From an uncultured Bacteroides sp. (GTDB lineage Bacteria > Bacteroidota > Bacteroidia > Bacteroidales > Bacteroidaceae): a stretch of 11,050 nucleotides of DNA. The notes beneath the pieces were generated by a model that searched no databases, was not told where the DNA came from, and saw only the letters and a list, made by a program, of their open reading frames with translations. The stretch spans positions 1-11,050 of the forward strand of contig CABROZ010000074.1 in assembly GCA_902472795.1 (NCBI GenBank), in the 5' to 3' direction. Shown here in pieces: positions 6,692-11,050 of this stretch (its first letter is position 1; every line of letters starts with the position of its first letter). Position numbers and translations under genes: made by a program.

Positions 6692-8237
6692 TCCCGGCAA
6701 ACTGCCTTATCATGTTGACGATTTGTTTCAGTGAATTGACGTTTTTGTCTTTCATCTTCAGGCTGATGTTTGCCTTTTGTGTGTTTCCTGTTATCTCCAA
6801 ATATGTTACGTTCTCGCATAATGAAAGAGCCGTGGCAGCTTCCTGTCCGCCGAATTGTGCCAGCATCTTGACTACCGGCAGCGAGCAGATGGCTTCAATG
6901 TTGATGACAAAAGCTATGTTTTTGCCTTTTATTTCCGACGCATATTCAGTTTTGGCAGCAGACGGATCCGAGGTCTTTCCGATGCTTTTGTAGAGCAGTT
7001 CGTCGTTGGTGGCATAGAACGTCTTGTCCTTGATACCGAAGAAAAGGTTCAGGGAACGCGATTTATAGACATAGTCGTTGTCGCTGAGGCGGATGATGTC
7101 TTCGCCACGTCTGAATCCCAGTTCGGCTTTCTTGTCGTACAGTGTTTTCAGTACATCGTTGTTCTTAATATCGGCATAAGCCAGGAAAGTCGGTGCATTC
7201 TGCAAGGTGACATTGACGAGTCCTGCAGTCATGTCGTTTTCGAAGGCGTCGAACAACACTTTCAGTTCGTTGAACTGTTTGACTGAGATGCCTCTCTGAA
7301 ACTCTTCATTCTGTTGCAGATATTTGAATACTTCTTCGCCGTTCACGCCCATGCTGACCAGAGCCAGTGTCGATTGTGGAAAGTATTTCAGCAGATTGTT
7401 CTGGATGGGACGGGTGGTGGCTTCGGCTTGTTTCTCCAGTTTTTTTTGCACTTCGGCGTTCGGGGTGTACCACTCACCATCGATGTTTATCTCTCCTTTC
7501 TCGAAAGTCAGGCTGCACAACAGGAACAAGTCTTTCCAGTCGGCGCTGTTGGGCAACTGTTGTTTCACTATTTGGGCATAGTTGTTGGAGATTTCGTTCA
7601 AGGCAATATACACATTGACTTCACCGTTCTTCTTCATCGCCTTCTTGAATCCTTCGTTGGCTGTGATGCTTTGTTCGGCTGTTTGTTTCAGCAGATTGGC
7701 TATTTGGCTTTTTACATTCTCCAATTGTGTCTCGCCCTTATAGCTTGCTACTAAGAGTACCGAAGGGGTGAATGCTACTACAGCTTGGTTGCTGAGCGTA
7801 GTGAAGCGATATCCGTCGCCTTCGGCGATGGGGGAACTGATCTGTTCTTTTTCTGTTACCTGGAGCAACTTTTCCAAATCGTCTTCGTTGCTTACTTTGG
7901 CCACTAAGGCAGCTTCTACGTTTAAGGCATTGAAGATGTAAACAGGCTCTTTCAGGTCGATGCCGGCTTTATCCGGATTGTTCAGTACCGTTTCCAACTG
8001 TTGGAAGGCGGCCGCATTCATTTCGTTTTTCAATGCATCGGTTAGCTTCTGCAGTGCTTCTTTGTTCTCTTTGTCGCCCATGCCAGCTTTTTCACCCAAT
8101 GACTTGAGGTTGAGTGCCACTACCGATGTGGCATCGGCGGGAATAGCGTTGGTGTACTCCGTTGTCTTTGAACAAGAACTGATAAATACTATCAGCATTG
8201 TTAAAACCGATAAGTGGAGAAATAGACCTTTTTTCAT
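6687..8237 (-). CDS. DUF4836 family lipoprotein
   Basis: A 516-residue predicted lipoprotein. The N-terminus has two lysines, a hydrophobic stretch (about 5-19) and a lipobox ISSC with the lipidated Cys at residue 22. The residues after it (SKTTEYTNA) lack the acidic run that directs Bacteroides lipoproteins to the cell surface, so a periplasm-facing location is more likely. The body starts with AIPADATSVVALNLKSL and has a repeated alternation of beta-rich segments and helices, matching my recollection of the Bacteroidales DUF4836 family, whose function is not established. It lies 27 nt downstream of rsmE and 51 nt upstream of the ABC ATPase, and may be an accessory or substrate-binding partner of that transporter. 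That role is inference from position only. Confidence 0.75.
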   Translation of the reverse strand: MKKGLFLHLSVLTMLIVFISSCSKTTEYTNAIPADATSVVALNLKSLGEKAGMGDKENKEALQKLTDALKNEMNAAAFQQLETVLNNPDKAGIDLKEPVYIFNALNVEAALVAKVSNEDDLEKLLQVTEKEQISSPIAEGDGYRFTTLSNQAVVAFTPSVLLVASYKGETQLENVKSQIANLLKQTAEQSITANEGFKKAMKKNGEVNVYIALNEISNNYAQIVKQQLPNSADWKDLFLLCSLTFEKGEINIDGEWYTPNAEVQKKLEKQAEATTRPIQNNLLKYFPQSTLALVSMGVNGEEVFKYLQQNEEFQRGISVKQFNELKVLFDAFENDMTAGLVNVTLQNAPTFLAYADIKNNDVLKTLYDKKAELGFRRGEDIIRLSDNDYVYKSRSLNLFFGIKDKTFYATNDELLYKSIGKTSDPSAAKTEYASEIKGKNIAFVINIEAICSLPVVKMLAQFGGQEAATALSLCENVTYLEITGNTQKANISLKMKDKNVNSLKQIVNMIRQFAGM

Positions 8238-8264
8238 ATCGTAATACAGTTAAAAGTGAATATA

Positions 8265-8963
8265 TCATTGGTTTTCCAGATTCAGTATGTGGCATGCTAC
8301 CAGTGCGGCTGTTTCTGTTCTTAGCCTTGACCGTCCTAAACTGACGGGTTGGAACCCCTGTCCGATGGCCTTTGCTACTTCTTCTTCGCTGAAATCGCCT
8401 TCCGGCCCGATCATGACCAATGCGCCTTCTCCCTTTCTAACCAGGTCTTTCAGCAATGGTTTCTCTCCCTCATGGCAGTGGGCTATAAACTTCTGTCCGT
8501 CGAAGGGTTGGGAGATGAAACGGTCGAAGTCGGTCATTTCGTTCAGTTTGGGCAGACGTGCTTTCAGCGACTGTTTGATGGCGGAGATCAGGATTTTCGA
8601 GATGCGTTCGGTCTTGATGACCCGTCGTTCCGAAAAGCGGCTGTTCAGAAAAGTCAGTTCGTCGAATCCGATTTCGGTAGCTTTCTCGGCAAACCATTCC
8701 GTGCGGTCCATGTTTTTGGTCGGCGCCATGGCTATGTGCAGATAGCCGCTCCATAGCGGTGCTTGCGGAATGGTTTCCAGCAGGCTGACAAGGCAATGCT
8801 TGTTGGTGGCAGTCGTGATTTCGGCACGGTAGAAGTTGCCTTTCCCGTCGGTCAGCATCACTTCGTCTCCCTGTTGCAGTCTTAGTACGCGTATCGCGTG
8901 TGCGGCCTCTTCTTCGGGTAGCTCGTTGCGGGTCTGTATGTCTGGTGTATAAAATACGTGCAT
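8265..8963 (-). CDS. rsmE: 16S rRNA (uracil-1498-N3)-methyltransferase RsmE
   Basis: SAM-dependent SPOUT-class methyltransferase of 232 residues that methylates N3 of U1498 in 16S rRNA, at the decoding centre of the 30S subunit. An N-terminal RNA-binding, PUA-like part (1-70, with HAIRVLRLQQGDE) leads into the SPOUT fold. Family motifs are clear: APTKNMDRTEWFAEKATEIG (80-99), the KQSLKARLP segment (130-138), IGPEGDFSEEE (185-195), and the C-terminal knot SLGRSRLRTETAA (208-220) that binds SAM. Length is normal. ATG 8963 gives the expected MHVFYTPDI start. It sits 33 nt after the bifunctional nuclease gene and 27 nt before the DUF4836 gene, all on the - strand. Confidence 0.95.
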   Translation of the reverse strand: MHVFYTPDIQTRNELPEEEAAHAIRVLRLQQGDEVMLTDGKGNFYRAEITTATNKHCLVSLLETIPQAPLWSGYLHIAMAPTKNMDRTEWFAEKATEIGFDELTFLNSRFSERRVIKTERISKILISAIKQSLKARLPKLNEMTDFDRFISQPFDGQKFIAHCHEGEKPLLKDLVRKGEGALVMIGPEGDFSEEEVAKAIGQGFQPVSLGRSRLRTETAALVACHILNLENQ

Positions 8964-8996
8964 ATCGGTAATAGGGTCGTCCGGGTAAAGATGTAC

Positions 8997-9560
8997 CTAC
9001 GACTTTTTGAATTGGTTAATCAGATCGCGCAGTTGTGCGGCACGTTCATAATTCTCGTTTTCTACGGCTTCAGCCAGTGCTTCCTTCAAAGCCTCTAAGC
9101 TGTCTTCCCTGATGGATTGTTCTTTATCGTGTGTATCCGAAAAATAGTCAGAGCGTATGCACTCTCTTTCCAGTATGTCGTCGTAAACGAATATGGGTGC
9201 ATCCATCCTCAGGGCCAAGGCGATTGCATCGCTTGTGCGGGCATCTATCCGTATGATGGAGTTATTCGTTTTCAGGTAGATATAGGAATAGAATATTCCG
9301 TTGTTGACGTGATAGATGAGCGTACGTACCAGTGAGACATTCAGTGTCTCGAGTACGGACGCAAAAAGATTGTGCGTCAGGGGGCGTGGGGGATTAATGC
9401 CTCTCATCTCGATGAGCAAATACTGAGCTTCATTGGTGCCGATGATGATGGGCAATTGGCGTTCTCCGTTTATTTCGCCCAGCACCAGGGCATAGGCTCC
9501 GGCCTGCTCCTGACTGTTTGTGATGTTCAGAACCTGTAGTTCTATTTTCTTTCTGTTCAT
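8997..9560 (-). CDS. Bifunctional nuclease family protein (DUF151) with UVR motif
   Basis: A 187-residue cytoplasmic protein. Residues 1-135 are the BFN/DUF151 domain, with LPIIIGTNEAQYLL (36-49), PPRPLTHNLFASVL (57-70) and RIDARTSDAIALALRM (104-119). Residues 154-184 form a UVR motif (LAEAVENENYERAAQLRDLI), the helical hairpin found in UvrB/UvrC and Clp adaptors. Members of the family have been described with nuclease activity and stress roles, but the biochemical role in Bacteroidales is uncertain. I chose ATG 9560 (MNRKKIELQVLN), 10 nt after the stop of the permease gene. A longer start at 9620 would overlap that gene and adds low-complexity residues. The short gap, filled by the 11-bp palindrome ACCGTTACGGT (9561-9571), implies translational coupling. 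Confidence 0.9.
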   Translation of the reverse strand: MNRKKIELQVLNITNSQEQAGAYALVLGEINGERQLPIIIGTNEAQYLLIEMRGINPPRPLTHNLFASVLETLNVSLVRTLIYHVNNGIFYSYIYLKTNNSIIRIDARTSDAIALALRMDAPIFVYDDILERECIRSDYFSDTHDKEQSIREDSLEALKEALAEAVENENYERAAQLRDLINQFKKS

Positions 9561-9570
9561 ACCGTTACGG

Positions 9571-10833
9571 TTATAATTCTTCCGGCCGGTGCTTGTATTT
9601 GAAGGCAAATGCAAATACAACGGCTACGACCAGTGCATAGATTGCAAACGTGTACCACGCAGCCTGCCATTGTTCGATTTGTGGGACTTCGCTGTTGAAG
9701 TCAACAAAATGGTTGACAACGGCTTGTGCGCCCAATGTGCCGATAGTGGCACCGAATCCGTTGGTCATGATGACAAACAGTCCCTGTGCGCTGGAACGTA
9801 TGCCTTTGTCTGTTTCGCGGTCAACAAACAAGGAACCGGATATGTTGAAGAAATCGAATGCTACACCATAGACAATCATGGAAAGGATAAACATCCATAC
9901 GCCGCTTCCCGGATTGCCGCATCCGAACAGTCCGAAGCGAAGTACCCATGCGAACATGGCAATGAGCATCACATATTTGATTCCGAATCGCTTGAGGAAG
10001 AAGGGAATCAGCAGGATGCAGAGTGTTTCGGACACCTGTGATAGCGAAATCAGGATATTGGCATGCTGCACGCCGAAGGTATCGGCGTATTCGGGGATAC
10101 TGCCGAAACTGCTGATGTAGGGGTTGGCAAATCCGTTTGTTATCTGTAATGATACACCCAGCAGCATGGAGAATATGAAGAATATGGCCATTTTCTTCTG
10201 CTTGAACAGTGCGAAGGCCCGCAGTCCCATCGCCTCTGCCAGCGATTTGCTTTCGCCTCCTTTATTGGTAGGACAGGCAGGAAGGGTCAGTGCATAGAAG
10301 CCATATACCAGTCCGATGAGGGCACAGGCAAAGAACTGGCCGTAATTGTTCTGAAGCCCCAGTATGTCCACAGTCCACATGGAGCAGATGAATCCGATGG
10401 TACCGAATATCCGGATGGGTGGGAAGTTCTTGATGGTGTCCAGGCCGGCTTTGTCCAATGCCGTGTAGGCTACCGAGTTGGACAGTGCGAGCGTGGGCAT
10501 ATAGAAGGCTACGCTCAGCGAATAGAATGTAAAGAGAACGCCGAATTCGACGTTGGTTCCGCTCGTCATGCCGTAGTAGCCGGCCAGTGCCATAAAGAGG
10601 GCAGCAATAAAGTGGCTGAAGCTTAGCAGTTTCTGTGCCGGTATCCATCGGTCGGCTATAATGCCCAGAATGGCGGGCATAAACAGGGAGACGATGCCTT
10701 GCATGGCGTAGAATGTACCGATGTGTTCAGCCTGGCCTACGTTGACCAAATAACTGCCCATGGATGTCAGGTAAGCTCCCCATACGGCAAACTGCAGGAA
10801 GTTCATGATGACTAAGCGGACTTTGATATTCAT
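9571..10833 (-). CDS. Nucleoside:H+ symporter family MFS permease (NupG/XapB-like)
   Basis: Inner-membrane transporter of 420 residues with about twelve membrane helices, of the nucleoside:proton symporter branch of the major facilitator superfamily. It should import nucleosides with protons. Supporting motifs are the start MNIKVRLVIMNFLQFAVWGA, the loop GIIADRW (57-63), RIFGTIGFI (141-149), and FDFFNISGSLFVDRET near 327-342, all characteristic of NupG-like proteins. ATG 10833 is chosen because it starts at the first helix, follows an A-rich Shine-Dalgarno-poor leader typical of Bacteroides (AAAAGAACT), and lies about 50 nt after the predicted transcription start. The frame stays open further upstream to 11031, but that part crosses the promoter and terminator. 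First gene of the likely six-gene operon. Specificity within nucleosides is not determined. Confidence 0.9.
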   Translation of the reverse strand: MNIKVRLVIMNFLQFAVWGAYLTSMGSYLVNVGQAEHIGTFYAMQGIVSLFMPAILGIIADRWIPAQKLLSFSHFIAALFMALAGYYGMTSGTNVEFGVLFTFYSLSVAFYMPTLALSNSVAYTALDKAGLDTIKNFPPIRIFGTIGFICSMWTVDILGLQNNYGQFFACALIGLVYGFYALTLPACPTNKGGESKSLAEAMGLRAFALFKQKKMAIFFIFSMLLGVSLQITNGFANPYISSFGSIPEYADTFGVQHANILISLSQVSETLCILLIPFFLKRFGIKYVMLIAMFAWVLRFGLFGCGNPGSGVWMFILSMIVYGVAFDFFNISGSLFVDRETDKGIRSSAQGLFVIMTNGFGATIGTLGAQAVVNHFVDFNSEVPQIEQWQAAWYTFAIYALVVAVVFAFAFKYKHRPEEL

Positions 10834-10889
10834 AGTTCTTTTGCTTTGATTCTTAAAGATAAACAAACGTTGATTCGCACATAGTCTTG

Positions 10890-10921
10890 CAAAGGTACGA
10901 TTCGACATGGAGAAAAGCAAA
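10890..10921 (-). promoter_or_regulatory. Bacteroides-type promoter of the six-gene operon
   Basis: On the - strand, TTTG (10921-10918) is followed after exactly 20 nt by TACCTTTG (10897-10890). This matches the Bacteroides primary sigma-factor promoter (TTTG at -33, TAnnTTTG at -7) at every fixed position, including the favoured spacing. Transcription should begin near 10883, leaving a leader of about 50 nt before ATG 10833. No comparable element was found in the short gaps between the downstream genes. Confidence 0.85.
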
Positions 10922-10998
10922 TAACCTATGGCTTTTTTCACAGGTTTCGGATAGAATTCATTACTTGACCGGAGGGTTTTGGGGATGCAGGGGTATAT

Positions 10999-11029
10999 AA
11001 AAAAAGAAGGGTATCTATCCCAGACACCC
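10999..11029 (-). terminator. Directional intrinsic terminator of an off-window gene
   Basis: On the - strand GGGTGTCT (11029-11022) pairs with AGATACCC (11016-11009) around a 5-nt loop, then TTC and seven T (11005-10999). The stem is eight pairs including one G-U pair on the - strand; on the + strand that pair becomes A-C and the T run is absent, so the signal is directional. It should end a - strand gene whose coding region lies beyond 11050, keeping it apart from the permease operon promoter at 10890-10921. Confidence 0.8.
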
Positions 11030-11050
11030 AATCTTTATTAACCTTAAATC

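Noticed and set aside
9561..9620. Longer start for the bifunctional nuclease at 9620
   Set aside because: It would overlap the end of the permease gene by 50 bp and adds residues unlike the family, whose domain begins right after ATG 9560.
10834..11031. N-terminal extension of the MFS permease to 11031
   Set aside because: It would translate the exact-match promoter at 10890-10921 and the terminator hairpin; the family N-terminus is at ATG 10833.

Overview
The window looks like chromosomal DNA from the Bacteroidales, most likely a gut Bacteroides. Three things point there: a long hybrid two-component regulator (periplasmic propeller, Y_Y_Y domain, histidine kinase, receiver and AraC helix-turn-helix in one chain), a near-perfect Bacteroides-type promoter (TTTG, 20 nt, TACCTTTG), and a DUF4836 lipoprotein. 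Species cannot be fixed from the sequence alone.

Left part, + strand (1-4319): an AT-rich leader with candidate promoter and operator repeats, then one gene of about 4.1 kb for the hybrid regulator. Everything from the propeller to the HTH is intact. The hydrophobic signal peptide, however, starts at ATG 226 in another reading frame, hits TAG at 286-288, and meets the main frame only if one base is restored, most simply a G in the GGG at 281-283. The gene is therefore broken at its export signal, or the sequence has a one-base error there. No susC/susD, glycosidase or sulfatase gene lies beside it, so its target locus is not visible.

Middle (4320-4764): 445 bp between two convergent transcription units, with no credible gene but much structure. 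There is a cluster of GGTGAAA/TTTCACC motifs, a perfect 19-bp inverted repeat with a 10-nt loop whose arms are themselves palindromes, and an array of seven degenerate tandem units with an exact 22-bp step (4585-4738). These are the most unusual non-coding signals in the window.

Right part, - strand (4765-10833, read right to left): six closely spaced genes that look like one operon led by a strong promoter at 10890-10921. In order they encode a nucleoside:H+ symporter-like MFS permease, a bifunctional nuclease-family protein with a UVR motif, RsmE (16S rRNA m3U1498 methyltransferase), a DUF4836 lipoprotein, an ABC ATPase with several non-canonical motif residues, and an FtsX-like ABC permease. 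Gaps are 10 to 51 nt and no internal promoter of the Bacteroides type was seen. The last three genes may form an uncharacterised envelope ABC system; the first three are nucleoside/nucleic-acid related. A directional intrinsic terminator at 10999-11029 closes an unseen - strand gene beyond the right edge and insulates this operon.
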